DNA from: JASEGV01 sp947085405
Lineage (GTDB): Bacteria > Bacteroidota > Ignavibacteria > UBA10030 > BY39
DNA length: 64,000 bases
NCBI GenBank assembly: GCA_947085405.1
Contig: CAMTWO010000026.1
Location: 1-64,000 of the forward strand
Direction: 5' to 3'
Under the pieces are notes generated by a model. That model worked only from the letters and a program-made list of their open reading frames with translations, was not told where the DNA came from and did not search any database. Both the position numbers and the translations under genes were made by a program. This document shows, one piece after another, positions 17,742 to 27,097 of the stretch (positions within the stretch are counted from its first letter, which is position 1; the number at the start of each line of letters is the position of its first letter).

Positions 17742-18833
17742 TTGAGAAATATATATAATAAAATACAAAACGATCAACGGATAAATTTCGATGAGGGATT
17801 GAAACTTCTTCAAAAAGCTCCGCTACTGGAACTTGGTGAGTTAGCTTCGATTGTGCGATATCGGAAAAATCCAAAACCTCAGGTTACATTCGTGGTCGAT
17901 ACAAACCCAAACTACACGAATGTTTGCACAATCGATTGTATCTTCTGCGCCTTTTACCGTCATCCCGGCGAAGATGGCGAGTACACTTATACAGTGGACC
18001 ATCTTATTCAACAGTTTAAAGAGTCTGCGGTAAAGGGTGTTACAACTGTTTTGTTGCAGGGTGGAGTAAATCCGAACTTGCCTTTTGATTTTTATTTAGA
18101 GCTTATTCGCCGAACGAGACAAGAAGTCCCTGAAATTTATCCTCACTTTTTTTCTGTTTCTGAAATCGTAGGAATGTCGGAAGTTTCGGGATTATCAATT
18201 GGCGAAGTATTGCAGCAGTTGTGGGATGCGGGTATGCGCTCACTTCCCGGTGGTGGGGCAGAAATTTTATCCGATAGAGTTAAGAAAAAAATTTCGAATA
18301 AAAAAGAGACCGCCGACCTCTGGATTGACGTTATGCGGCAGGCACACAAAATCGGTTATAAATCGACTGCAACTATGATGTATGGACACATCGAAACGGA
18401 AGAAGAAATAATTGAACATTTAGAGAAAATCCGAATGTTGCAAGATGAGACTTCGGGGTTCACAGCGTTTATACCTTGGTCGTTTAAGCCGGGGAATACA
18501 CCCCTCGAAAAAGTTATTCCACATTATGCATCTCCAACTCGCTATCTGCAAATACTTGCATTGTCGAGAATATATTTAGATAACTTTCCGCATATACAAG
18601 CATCCTGGTTTTCTGAAGGTAAAAAAATCGGACAGATTGCACTCCACTTCGGCGCCGATGATTTCGGAGGAACGCTGTTAGAAGAAAACGTTCACGCTGC
18701 AGCAAATTTTGTAAATAAATCCAACACTCAAGAAGTTGTTGATATAATCAGGCAAGCTGGATTTATTCCGGCACAGCGGACCACGCTGTATGATGTTATA
18801 AAAATATTTGAAATTAACAACCCACAACTATAG
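17742..18833 (+). CDS. mqnC: Cyclic dehypoxanthine futalosine synthase
   Basis: A radical SAM enzyme that cyclises dehypoxanthine futalosine in the futalosine pathway. The 363-residue product has CxxxCxxC at Cys 62, 66, 69 (VCTIDCIFCAFYRHPG), LLQGGVNP, SLPGGGAEIL, TMMYGHIET and the closing FGADDFGGTLLEENVHAA, the pattern that separates MqnC from MqnE. It starts at TTG 17742 and follows the mqnE-mqnA fusion by 72 bases of low-complexity spacer. The futalosine hydrolase gene (mqnB) is not seen in the window, so that step must be encoded elsewhere. Confidence 0.93.
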   Translation: MRNIYNKIQNDQRINFDEGLKLLQKAPLLELGELASIVRYRKNPKPQVTFVVDTNPNYTNVCTIDCIFCAFYRHPGEDGEYTYTVDHLIQQFKESAVKGVTTVLLQGGVNPNLPFDFYLELIRRTRQEVPEIYPHFFSVSEIVGMSEVSGLSIGEVLQQLWDAGMRSLPGGGAEILSDRVKKKISNKKETADLWIDVMRQAHKIGYKSTATMMYGHIETEEEIIEHLEKIRMLQDETSGFTAFIPWSFKPGNTPLEKVIPHYASPTRYLQILALSRIYLDNFPHIQASWFSEGKKIGQIALHFGADDFGGTLLEENVHAAANFVNKSNTQEVVDIIRQAGFIPAQRTTLYDVIKIFEINNPQL

Positions 18834-18851
18834 TTGTGAAATCGAATAGTT

Positions 18852-20234
18852 ATGCAGGCACAGCTAAAATTCATTGCATTAGATTTCAATTATACTCCTT
18901 TTGAATTGTTCAAGAAGTTGCAACACAAACGCGGAACGATTCTTTTGGAAAGCACTATGCAGCATCCTGACTTGAGCAGAAAGTCAATCATTGTTACCGA
19001 TCCGGTTGCAATAATCAGTTTGGAAAATGGAGAATTGTTCAGTTATACCGACAGGGGTAAAAATAAAATTACAGAATCTCCGCTTGATTATTTTAAATCT
19101 ATTCTGAACCAATACAAAACTAATGAAGATGGAGAAGAATTTTCCGGGGGACTTGTTGGATACTTTAGTTATGATTTCGGATGTTCATTCGAGAAAGTGA
19201 AGCTGACAAAACCCCGTTCGACATTTCTTCCTGATATTTTCTTTGGTGTTTACGAGTGGGGATTACATTACGATCATTATAAAGAAGAGTGGAAAATTTC
19301 GGGCATCGGGGATATACACAAAGCAGCAGAAAATATTTTAGTTCAATTAAAAAATAAATCTGAAAATTATTCTCAACCGTTTGTTGAAATTCCTACTAAG
19401 AAAAATATAATACAATCAAATATATCACACAATGATTATCTCTCTGCAGTTACAAGATCAAAAGAGTATATCGCCGCCGGGGATATATATCAGGTAAATT
19501 TGTCGCAACAATTTTCTGGAGATATAAACATTCCTCCGCTCGTTTTATATAAGCGATTGCGGGAAATGAATCCCGCACCGTTTTCCGCACTGATGTGCGT
19601 TGGTGAAAACGATTGGGTGCTGAGTTCTTCACCTGAATTATTTTTGGATGTACAAAGAAAAAATGTTGAAACCCGACCGATTAAAGGGACTATTCAGCGA
19701 GGAAAAACTCACGAAGAAGATGAAAAATTAAAACGAGAGTTGTTCAATAGTCCGAAAGACAATGCCGAACTTTTAATGATTGTTGATTTGGAAAGGAACG
19801 ATTTAAACAGAGTTTGCAAAACCGGCAGCGTTACCGTCCCCGATTTAAAGATGGTCGAAACTTATGCAAGCGTGCATCATCTTGTTGCGAGGATTTGCGG
19901 TGAGTTGCGGAATGATTGTGATATTGTTGACTTAATCGTGTCGGCTTTTCCCGGAGGTTCGATAACAGGAGCGCCAAAAATCCGAGCTATGCAAATTATC
20001 GATGAGCTTGAACCGAACAAGCGCGGTGTTTATACAGGTGCGATTGGATATATAGGTTTTAATAAATCTGCAAAATTTAATATTGCTATCCGCACAATGA
20101 CTTATGAAAGCGGAAAAGTTACGATCGGCGTTGGTGGCGGAATTGTTGCCGACAGCGATCCAGAAAAAGAATTTCAGGAAACTTTGGATAAAGCAGCCGC
20201 GATGTTCAAAGCACTTAGTGTGGAGGTAAAATGA
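18852..20234 (+). CDS. pabB: Aminodeoxychorismate synthase component I
   Basis: A chorismate-using enzyme of 460 residues with SPELFL, GSITGAPKIRAMQIIDELEP, GVYTGAIGYI and NIAIRTM. The active-site segment reads RPIKGT: the Lys is the PabB signature, while anthranilate synthase TrpE has PIAGT. It aminates chorismate to 4-amino-4-deoxychorismate for folate. Component II (glutaminase PabA) is not adjacent. It overlaps pabC by four bases (ATGA), confirming the pathway, and follows mqnC by 18 bases, so it may be carried on the menaquinone transcript. Confidence 0.9.
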   Translation: MQAQLKFIALDFNYTPFELFKKLQHKRGTILLESTMQHPDLSRKSIIVTDPVAIISLENGELFSYTDRGKNKITESPLDYFKSILNQYKTNEDGEEFSGGLVGYFSYDFGCSFEKVKLTKPRSTFLPDIFFGVYEWGLHYDHYKEEWKISGIGDIHKAAENILVQLKNKSENYSQPFVEIPTKKNIIQSNISHNDYLSAVTRSKEYIAAGDIYQVNLSQQFSGDINIPPLVLYKRLREMNPAPFSALMCVGENDWVLSSSPELFLDVQRKNVETRPIKGTIQRGKTHEEDEKLKRELFNSPKDNAELLMIVDLERNDLNRVCKTGSVTVPDLKMVETYASVHHLVARICGELRNDCDIVDLIVSAFPGGSITGAPKIRAMQIIDELEPNKRGVYTGAIGYIGFNKSAKFNIAIRTMTYESGKVTIGVGGGIVADSDPEKEFQETLDKAAAMFKALSVEVK

Positions 20235-21052
20235 TAGTTTACATTAACGGTGAGTTTATAGAAAAAGAATCTGCGATAATATCTCCGTTTAATTCGGCAT
20301 TTCTGTATGGTGAAGGAATTTTTGCAACGGTTCGGAGTTACAACGGTGTTCCTTTCCGACTTTCTGACCATCTTGAGAGAATGAATAACTCACTCTCGGC
20401 ACTCGGTTTAATAACAATTGCGAAGAAAAATATTTCGGATGCTGTGAATGAATTAATTAAAATTAATGGCTTGATTTCTGCACGAATCAGAATTACAGTA
20501 AGTAAAAACATTGATACTGATGAACAAATTGTTTTGATTGAAACATCCGAATATCAACCGAGCTTTCCTGAAATTGCAAACGTAATGATTTTTTCTGAAA
20601 AACTTGCACACGGCGATAAACTGCGGATGCACAAAACAACAAACTATTTCCAAAACAATCTTGCATATCGTGAAGCAAAATCGCGTGGATACGATGAAGC
20701 AATTTTTATTGATAGAGAGGATCATATACTCGAAGGGACGCGGACGAATGTTTTCTTGGTTAAAGATGGAGTTGTTTTCACACCGTCGCTTGAATGTGGA
20801 ATATTACCTGGAATAACTCGAAAAGTAGTTTTTGAAATTTGTAAGGAATTGAAGATTCATATTGAAGAAAAAATTTTAAATGTTTCGGAGATAGCTGATT
20901 GCGACGAGGTGTTTTTAACGAACTCGCTGGCAGAAGTAGTGAAGGTGAAAAAGGTAAACGAAATTATATACAACAAATATTCAATTACAGAAACTATCTT
21001 AAAGAAGTATAGAACACGGAAGGACACGGATTTGACTGATAGACACGGATAG
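20231..21052 (+). CDS. pabC: Aminodeoxychorismate lyase / class IV aminotransferase
   Basis: A 273-residue PLP enzyme of the branched-chain aminotransferase fold. It shows FLYGEGIFATVRSYNGVPF, the lysine segment RMHKTTNYF that should carry PLP, EGTRTNVFLVKDG and SLECGILPGITRKVV. Coupling to pabB makes it the lyase that releases 4-aminobenzoate and pyruvate. The last ~12 residues (RKDTDLTDRHG) are encoded by a repetitive acacggat-type sequence at about 21010-21050, probably spacer DNA captured by loss of an earlier stop. Confidence 0.85.
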   Translation: MIVYINGEFIEKESAIISPFNSAFLYGEGIFATVRSYNGVPFRLSDHLERMNNSLSALGLITIAKKNISDAVNELIKINGLISARIRITVSKNIDTDEQIVLIETSEYQPSFPEIANVMIFSEKLAHGDKLRMHKTTNYFQNNLAYREAKSRGYDEAIFIDREDHILEGTRTNVFLVKDGVVFTPSLECGILPGITRKVVFEICKELKIHIEEKILNVSEIADCDEVFLTNSLAEVVKVKKVNEIIYNKYSITETILKKYRTRKDTDLTDRHG

Positions 21053-21134
21053 TATATCGTGTAAGTTGTGAATTGTTTGAATTGTTATTCTCATATAACT
21101 TTATTAATTTCAAAGCAAACAAAACGGAGTAACT

Positions 21135-21674
21135 ATGGCACTTATTTTTGAAGAAGACATTAGAACGGAAACAATTTACAGCGTTGCAAAACAAATGTCA
21201 GCAGCCGCAAGAACAGCGCCTAAAGCAAGAGGTATCGATAATTTAGTAATAGGAATTGCAGATAAAAAGGAAATCGATAAAATATCCAAAACGATGGAAG
21301 AGATTGCGAATCGTCAAGAAGCTTCATCGTTTTTCCAACGCGATGCAAACAATATTCTCAAAGCAGATTATTTGTTTTTAATTGGTACACGGATTAAAAG
21401 TATTAATGTGCAGCCCTGCAACTTGTGCGGTTTTTCGAATTGTGAAGAAAAAAACAAGCAGCCAGATATTCCTTGCATATTCAACACGAACGATTTGGGA
21501 ATTGCAATCGGGTCGGCTGTGAGTGTTGCCGCTAATCATAGGATCGACAACCGAGTTATGTACTCGGTGGGAAAAGCTGTCGTAGATATGAAATTGTTAG
21601 GCGATGATGTGAAGATTGCATTCGGAATTCCTTTAAGCGTAAGTCCGAAGAGTCCGTTTTTTGATAGAAAGTAA
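21135..21674 (+). CDS. DUF2148 ferredoxin-like domain protein
   Basis: A 179-residue protein with AARTAPKARGIDNLVIGI near the N-terminus, which marks the DUF2148 family, and a compact cysteine group (CNLCGFSNC followed by a further Cys, PC) that could hold an iron-sulfur cluster. No signal peptide is present. Family function is unknown, but members occur in anaerobes. It has a good ribosome site (ACGGAG) and lies upstream of rubrerythrin, in keeping with redox or oxidative-stress work. Confidence 0.8.
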   Translation: MALIFEEDIRTETIYSVAKQMSAAARTAPKARGIDNLVIGIADKKEIDKISKTMEEIANRQEASSFFQRDANNILKADYLFLIGTRIKSINVQPCNLCGFSNCEEKNKQPDIPCIFNTNDLGIAIGSAVSVAANHRIDNRVMYSVGKAVVDMKLLGDDVKIAFGIPLSVSPKSPFFDRK

Positions 21675-21710
21675 AATTAAAAATATAAACAAAATTAAAA
21701 GGAAAGAAAT

Positions 21711-22214
21711 ATGAAACACACAACCAAATCAAATCTCGAAGCGGCATTTGCCGGCGAAAGTCAGGCACATATGAAGTATCTCATCTATTCTGAAAAGGCA
21801 GCGCGAGAAGGATTTCCGCAAATCGCAAAATTGTTCCGGGCGATAGCCTCTGCCGAAAAAGTTCACGCTACTAACCATTTGCGTTTGTTAGAAAAAATTA
21901 ACAACACTGCCGCAAACTTAACCGATGCCGCAGGCGGAGAGAATTACGAAGTCTCCGAAATGTATCCTGCATTCGAAGCTGTAGCAAAAATGCAAGACGA
22001 AAAAGGAGCACTGAAATCGTTTCATTATGCTATTGAAGCTGAGAAGATTCACGAGGAAATGTATATGAAAGCTAAGGAACTTGTTTTACAAGGAAAAGAT
22101 ATTTCTGAAGCAAATATTTTTGTGTGCCCTGTTTGCGGTCACACGGTTATCGGTGAAGCACCTGATAAGTGTCCTGTGTGTGGGGTCGCTAAAGATAAAT
22201 ATGAGAAGTTTTAA
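21711..22214 (+). CDS. rbr: Rubrerythrin
   Basis: A 167-residue non-haem di-iron peroxidase that reduces hydrogen peroxide in anaerobes and microaerophiles. The N-terminal four-helix bundle has the carboxylate ligands in LEAAFAGESQAHMKYL, SAEKVHATNH and AIEAEKIHEEMY. The C-terminal rubredoxin-like centre has two CxxC pairs (CPVCGHTV, CPVCGV). The start is preceded by AAGGAAAG. Its last four bases overlap the convergent end of the minus-strand hydrolase, so transcription from the two sides meets here without a visible terminator. Confidence 0.95.
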   Translation: MKHTTKSNLEAAFAGESQAHMKYLIYSEKAAREGFPQIAKLFRAIASAEKVHATNHLRLLEKINNTAANLTDAAGGENYEVSEMYPAFEAVAKMQDEKGALKSFHYAIEAEKIHEEMYMKAKELVLQGKDISEANIFVCPVCGHTVIGEAPDKCPVCGVAKDKYEKF

Positions 22215-23599
22215 TTAGTATCAATCGGGTAATTCTCTCCAATTCTTGGTTTTATAATTTTGATGGATGGAAAACGATCTGACAACTCTTTTTCCATCCA
22301 ATCAATTCCATTTTGTTCACCGTGAATCAGTATTACAGTTTTTGGTTTCAGTGTTTTTACAAGCGTTATCAAGTCATCTCGGTTAGAGTGGGAGGTAAGC
22401 CGAAAATTTTCAACATCAGATGCTACTTTAATTTTTCCCGAAGTTTCAACGGGTTCAATAATATCTCCCGTTTTTGAATTTAGAATTGTATATCCTGGTG
22501 AATCAGGAGTTACGTATCCCACAAAAAATATCCCGAAGTTTTTCTCTTTCAGCCATCTCTGTGCGAGTGCATAAGATGTAGTTCCTTCAAACATCATCCC
22601 GCTCGATGCCAAAACTATACTCGGAACTTTGAAGTATTTTGCCGTCAATAATTCTTCATAATCAATTGGAAGCTGCGGAATATCTTTCAACCGGGCATCT
22701 TTGTTAATTCGTGTTGTGTTGTATCTGTGAATATCGTAGATGTCCGAAATTTCACGTCCCATACCTCCTGTATAAATATCAAGTTCAGGTATCGAACGTT
22801 TACGCATTAAGTTGTGAAGAAGTGTGAGAGTTTCTTGAAGCTTGCCTAATGCAAATACCGGAATTAAAATCGAACCACCATTCTCTACAATTTTATTGAT
22901 CGATTTTGCAAGTCGTTTCGCTTCATCTTGTCTTTTTATGTTCGTGTCAGAAGATGCGGATGTTGTTTCAAGAATCAGAACATCAACAGGTTCTTTCGGA
23001 TAATCGGCTCCGGCAAGGATTGATTGTTTACTCGCGTTAGTGTCGCCGGTGTAGAATATTCTCGCGTCATTTGTTTGTAAAAGAATTCCCGCAGCCCCGA
23101 GTATATGTCCTGCATCTAAAAAAGTGATTAGTATCTCTTCGTTGTTGAAATGCCGGTAACCTTGAATCGGGAGCGGTTCATTATATTTAATAACATTAAA
23201 TGATTCAGTTAGCAAATCAACTTGTTCGTGAGTGTATTTTGGTAAGGGATCGGAGTCTGCGATTTCTTTTTGTGTAAGTGCCAAGCTGTTATGCAGCATA
23301 ACTTCTGCGAGGTCGCGGGTTTGGGGAGTGGTAAAAATTTTAAGATAAGGAAACTGCTGTATCAGATATGGCAGTGCGCCAATATGGTCTGTGTGAGCGT
23401 GTGAGATTAAAACGAAATCGGAATCTAAATTTTTGAGATTGTCGAAATTAGGGAGCGCTTCGTTACCCTTCTTCTGTGGATGCAGTCCCGCATCGAGAAT
23501 GATTCCCGTACCATTTATATTCAAATGATAACAGTTGGCGCCGATTTCATTTTCACCGCCGATAATTGTAAAAGAGATTTCGTTTCGAGATTGATTCAT
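22211..23599 (-). CDS. MBL-fold metallo-hydrolase of the beta-CASP (RNA-processing) group
   Basis: A 462-residue protein with the metal-binding HAHTDH at residues 67-72, an LDAGHILGAAG strand and FYTGDTNASKQ. The beta-CASP cap and a late SHSNRDDLITLV segment ending in ILIHGE follow. This layout is that of RNases and RNA-processing exonucleases related to CPSF73. It is encoded opposite rubrerythrin and seven bases before mqnD on the same strand, so it is probably the last gene of the menG-mqnD transcript. A specific RNA target cannot be named. Confidence 0.85.
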   Translation of the reverse strand: MNQSRNEISFTIIGGENEIGANCYHLNINGTGIILDAGLHPQKKGNEALPNFDNLKNLDSDFVLISHAHTDHIGALPYLIQQFPYLKIFTTPQTRDLAEVMLHNSLALTQKEIADSDPLPKYTHEQVDLLTESFNVIKYNEPLPIQGYRHFNNEEILITFLDAGHILGAAGILLQTNDARIFYTGDTNASKQSILAGADYPKEPVDVLILETTSASSDTNIKRQDEAKRLAKSINKIVENGGSILIPVFALGKLQETLTLLHNLMRKRSIPELDIYTGGMGREISDIYDIHRYNTTRINKDARLKDIPQLPIDYEELLTAKYFKVPSIVLASSGMMFEGTTSYALAQRWLKEKNFGIFFVGYVTPDSPGYTILNSKTGDIIEPVETSGKIKVASDVENFRLTSHSNRDDLITLVKTLKPKTVILIHGEQNGIDWMEKELSDRFPSIKIIKPRIGENYPIDTN

Positions 23600-23605
23600 A
23601 CAAGT

Positions 23606-24442
23606 TTAAAATAACTCGATGCTTCCAACTTTCGGTAACATTCCTTTTTCATAAGCAATCTTAAAAAGGAGTTCGAGTGCTTTCATTCCATTTTCACCCA
23701 TATCAATTGTCAGTTCGCTGACGTACATTTTTACAAACTTTTCTCCAAGCTGGTAATTCAAACCTCGTCCATATTCAAGTGCATAGGGAATTGCCTCGTT
23801 CTGATGGGTGTATCCGTAATGGATGCTCTCTTTCAATCCTTGCGAAAGTTTTCGGGCAAGTTCTTCGCCCAAATCTTTTCGCACAACATCGAGTCCGAGT
23901 GGCAGCGGTAAACCGTCTGTATATTTATCCCAAAATTCTCCAAAATCTAAAATCTTGTTGAAGCCCTGCTCTTGATAAGTAATTTGTCCTTCATGAATTA
24001 TTAAACCGCCATCGAATTCACCGCTTGAAACTCTATCCATTATTTGATCGAAGGGTATGTCGATGTTTTGAATGTCATTTGTAAAAAGTTTAAAGAGAAG
24101 AGTTGCCGTGGTGAGTTTCCCGGGAGTTGCAACTTTCTTTCCTTTAAGTTCATCAAGTGTTTTATATTTTTTTGAAATAATCACAGGTCCATATCCCTCG
24201 CCCATGCTTGCACCGGTTCGCATAATCCAATATTTGTCGGCGACGTACGGGAATGCGTGAGCTGATATTGCAGTAACTTCGAGTTCACCTCGCATCGCTC
24301 GCTCGTTCAGAGTTTGTATGTCTTCAAGCGAATGCTCTATAGTGATTCCTTCTAATTTTACTTTGCCCGATGCAAGACCGTAAAACATAAAAGCATCGTC
24401 GGGGTCGGGACTGTGTCCTACTTTGATTATTCGGTTTGTCAT
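23606..24442 (-). CDS. mqnD: 1,4-dihydroxy-6-naphthoate synthase
   Basis: Final ring-forming enzyme of the futalosine route, turning cyclic dehypoxanthine futalosine into dihydroxynaphthoate. The 278-residue product has the periplasmic-binding-protein fold with GHSPDPDDAFMFYGLASGK, then EVTAISAHAFPYVADKYWI, then FDGGLIIHEGQITYQ. The start is set at 24442 because AAGGAA lies just upstream, over the in-frame start at 24463. It is on the minus strand, opposite mqnE/mqnC, in an apparent operon with menG. Confidence 0.93.
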   Translation of the reverse strand: MTNRIIKVGHSPDPDDAFMFYGLASGKVKLEGITIEHSLEDIQTLNERAMRGELEVTAISAHAFPYVADKYWIMRTGASMGEGYGPVIISKKYKTLDELKGKKVATPGKLTTATLLFKLFTNDIQNIDIPFDQIMDRVSSGEFDGGLIIHEGQITYQEQGFNKILDFGEFWDKYTDGLPLPLGLDVVRKDLGEELARKLSQGLKESIHYGYTHQNEAIPYALEYGRGLNYQLGEKFVKMYVSELTIDMGENGMKALELLFKIAYEKGMLPKVGSIELF

Positions 24443-24520
24443 TTTCGTTCCTTCGTTATTCAATATTCGTTGTTCGTTATTTACAACAAGTAAATAGTAT
24501 GTAGTAAGGAGTATGTAGTA
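24443..24520. repeat. Low-complexity spacer between menG and mqnD
   Basis: The gap is made of recurring words ttcgttattcaatattcg, ttgttcgttattt, then gtagtaaggagtatgtag. It resembles the spacers at 17670 and 62080 and shows no promoter. It probably only separates two co-transcribed genes. Confidence 0.45.
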
Positions 24521-25240
24521 TCAATATTTTTCGCCTATATACGCCGTCGCAATTCCAAATGTCATTCGGTGTTGTCGAGTGTTCTTAAAACCCACATGCT
24601 TCAGTATATCTAAAAAATAGTTACCTTCCGGAAAATTCATAACCGTGTTGGGAAGATAGTTGTAAGCTTCAGCGTGTTTTGAAATTATTTTCCCAATCAT
24701 CGGTAATACAAATTTGAAGTAGAAGAAATAAATTTGTTTGAAAGGAAAAAAGCTCGGTTTAGAAAATTCTAATACCAAAACAGATCCGTTAGGTTTCAGA
24801 ACACGCAGCATTTCGCTTAAACCTTTTTCAAGATTTTCAAAATTACGGACACCGAAAGCAACAATAGCGGCATCAAAATATTCGGAATCAAATCGAATTG
24901 ATTCAGCATTTCCCATTTCCAATTTTATCCGTTGCGAAAAGCCTTTGTTTCGAACCTTTGTTTGACCGATAGAAAGCATTTTATCAGCTATATCGATGCC
25001 GTAAATTGTTTCTACGCCATACTTTGCAGCCGCAATCGAAAAATCGGCTGTTCCGCAGGCAACATCCAACAAACATTTTGGTTTCTGGTTTTTGAGTAAC
25101 CGCAAAGCGCGCCATCTCCAATAAAAATCAATTCCCCCGCTCAAGAAATGATTTAAAAAATCATAACTATGAGCGATCGAATCAAACAAATTAGCAACTT
25201 GCTCCGATTTATATTTTTCCTTTCCTGTGTGTAAAAACAT
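24521..25240 (-). CDS. menG: Demethylmenaquinone methyltransferase
   Basis: A 239-residue SAM-dependent methyltransferase of the UbiE/MenG family that performs the last methylation of menaquinone. Motif I is CLLDVACGTADFSIAAAK. AIVAFGVRNFENLEKGL and the C-terminal HRMTFGIATAYIGEKY are family marks, and YDFLNHFLSGGIDFYWR is typical of the N-terminus. It is the first gene of the minus-strand set menG-mqnD-hydrolase. The 107-base gap to aroF (25241-25347) is divergent and must hold promoters for both directions. Confidence 0.93.
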   Translation of the reverse strand: MFLHTGKEKYKSEQVANLFDSIAHSYDFLNHFLSGGIDFYWRWRALRLLKNQKPKCLLDVACGTADFSIAAAKYGVETIYGIDIADKMLSIGQTKVRNKGFSQRIKLEMGNAESIRFDSEYFDAAIVAFGVRNFENLEKGLSEMLRVLKPNGSVLVLEFSKPSFFPFKQIYFFYFKFVLPMIGKIISKHAEAYNYLPNTVMNFPEGNYFLDILKHVGFKNTRQHRMTFGIATAYIGEKY

Positions 25241-25347
25241 AAAAGAAGATAATTAAACTTAAAAAGAATTACAATTATTAGAATTTGTTTTTATCTTATT
25301 CTATTCTTATACTTATCAAGAAATAATAGAAGAGAATTTATTTTTAT

Positions 25348-26364
25348 ATGATAGTACTGATGAAGCATGAAGCGGTTGAACAAGATGTTCAACGCGTAGT
25401 GGAACGAATAGAAAAATTAGGTTTTAAAGCTAATGTATCGAAAGGTGTAGAGCGAACGGTTATCGGGATAATCGGTGATGAACGTTTTTTAAACAAAGAC
25501 CAAATCAGTTTACTGCCGAACGTAGAAAACATTATTCCGATTTTAAAACCATACAAATTAGCGAGCCGCGAATTTCAGCCAACTGATTCAGTGATTTCGG
25601 TTGATGGGGTTCTTGTCGGCGGGAGTGAAATTGTGATAATGGCGGGACCCTGTTCTGTCGAGAGTGAAGAGCAAATGCTTGAGTCTGCTGAAATAGTAAA
25701 GAAAGCGGGAATAAAAATATTGCGAGGCGGAGCTTTTAAACCACGAACAAGTCCGTATTCTTTCCAAGGTATGGGTAAAGAGGGTTTGAAAATTTTAGAA
25801 AAAACTAAAAGATTAACCGGCTTGAAAATTATTACCGAGGTAATGGATACAACTGAAATTGAACTCGTGGCAGAGTATGCCGATATATTACAAGTAGGCA
25901 CACGCAATATGCAGAACACAAAATTGTTACAGAATTTAGGGAAAATAAAAAAACCTGTTTTATTAAAAAGAAACTATTCGGCTACTCTTGCCGAATTTTT
26001 ATTGAGTGCTGAATATATTCTTTCAAATGGAAATGACCAAGTAATTTTATGCGAAAGAGGAATCCGGACTTTTGTTGAATACACACGCAACACACTCGAT
26101 TTGAATATCGTACCGGCGATTAAGCTTTTATCGCATCTTCCGATTATTGTTGATCCGAGTCATGGAACAGGAAGACACGATTTTATAATTCCAATGAGCC
26201 GGGCAGCATTAGCCGCCGGTGCCGATGGTTTGATTGTTGAGATGCATCCAAAGCCTGAGGAGGCGACATCGGATGGCGAGCAATCACTCAAGCCCGAAAA
26301 ATTATTCCAACTAATGAAGGAAGCTGAATTAATAGCCAATGCAATCGGAAGAACTTTACTCTAA
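25348..26364 (+). CDS. aroF: 3-deoxy-7-phosphoheptulonate synthase (DAHP synthase, type I-beta)
   Basis: First enzyme of the shikimate pathway, joining phosphoenolpyruvate and erythrose 4-phosphate. The 338-residue form begins with the ~70-residue ferredoxin-like regulatory domain (MIVLMKHEAVEQDVQRVVER) that allows feedback control. The barrel shows IMAGPCSVESEEQM, LRGGAFKPRTSPYSFQG, VGTRNMQN, PVLLKRN and VDPSHGTG. It lies beside menaquinone and folate genes that consume chorismate. The gene reads away from menG. Confidence 0.95.
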   Translation: MIVLMKHEAVEQDVQRVVERIEKLGFKANVSKGVERTVIGIIGDERFLNKDQISLLPNVENIIPILKPYKLASREFQPTDSVISVDGVLVGGSEIVIMAGPCSVESEEQMLESAEIVKKAGIKILRGGAFKPRTSPYSFQGMGKEGLKILEKTKRLTGLKIITEVMDTTEIELVAEYADILQVGTRNMQNTKLLQNLGKIKKPVLLKRNYSATLAEFLLSAEYILSNGNDQVILCERGIRTFVEYTRNTLDLNIVPAIKLLSHLPIIVDPSHGTGRHDFIIPMSRAALAAGADGLIVEMHPKPEEATSDGEQSLKPEKLFQLMKEAELIANAIGRTLL

Positions 26365-26375
26365 GATTTTTCTCT

Positions 26376-27095
26376 ATGATTAAACTCAAAAACTTGACTA
26401 AAAAGTTTGGTTCGTTTACAGCAGTCAATAACATTAATTTGGAAATACCATCAGGACAATTTTTCGGTTTTCTGGGGCCCAACGGAGCTGGTAAAACTAC
26501 AACAATAAAAATGATGACAGGACTGTATGAACCAACATCCGGTGAAATATTTCTGAACGGGTCAAGCATAAAAACAGATCCGATCGAAGCGAAAAAAAAA
26601 ATCGGCTATATACCCGACCACCCTTTTTTATACGATAAACTGACAGGCAGGGAATACCTTTTTTTTTCCGGAGGATTATTTAAAATTCCAAAAGATGAGT
26701 TAGAGATTAAAGTAGAAGACGCTATCAAGTTTTTTGAGTTGGGTAGCTGGATTGATAAACGATCGGAGAATTACTCGCAAGGAATGTCGCAGCGTTTGAT
26801 CATCGCATCTTCGATGCTGCACGACCCCAAAGTGATAATCATCGACGAACCTATGGTAGGTTTAGACCCGAGAAGCGCAAGTATAGTGAAAAATGTTTTA
26901 AAGGAGAAATGTAAAACGGGAGTAGCGATATTTATGTCCACACATATTTTGCATGTGGCAGAAGAATTATGCGATAGGATCGCAATTATTAAAGACGGTG
27001 AAATAATTTCAGATTTAACTATCGAAGAATTACTAGATTCAAAAAATAAATACGACGGAAAATTAGAAAACCTATTTCTTGATTTGACGAACTGA
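26376..27095 (+). CDS. ABC transporter ATP-binding protein
   Basis: A 239-residue ATPase of the ABC-2 exporter type. Walker A is GPNGAGKTT, the signature reads YSQGMSQRL (a variant of LSGGQ), Walker B is VIIIDEPMVGLDP and the switch His is in STHILHVAE. It lies 11 bases after aroF and two bases before a large membrane protein gene that should be its permease. The substrate is not inferable. Confidence 0.92.
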   Translation: MIKLKNLTKKFGSFTAVNNINLEIPSGQFFGFLGPNGAGKTTTIKMMTGLYEPTSGEIFLNGSSIKTDPIEAKKKIGYIPDHPFLYDKLTGREYLFFSGGLFKIPKDELEIKVEDAIKFFELGSWIDKRSENYSQGMSQRLIIASSMLHDPKVIIIDEPMVGLDPRSASIVKNVLKEKCKTGVAIFMSTHILHVAEELCDRIAIIKDGEIISDLTIEELLDSKNKYDGKLENLFLDLTN

Positions 27096-27097
27096 CT

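Noticed and set aside
18852..20234. Anthranilate synthase TrpE for this gene
   Set aside because: The active-site segment is RPIKGT with Lys, and the next gene is a pabC-type enzyme.
26393..26406. A 14-base match (cttgactaaaaagt) to the MITE terminal repeat
   Set aside because: It lies in the conserved N-terminal coding sequence of an ABC ATPase (LTKKFGS codons), has no partner repeat nearby, and is best explained by coding constraint and chance.
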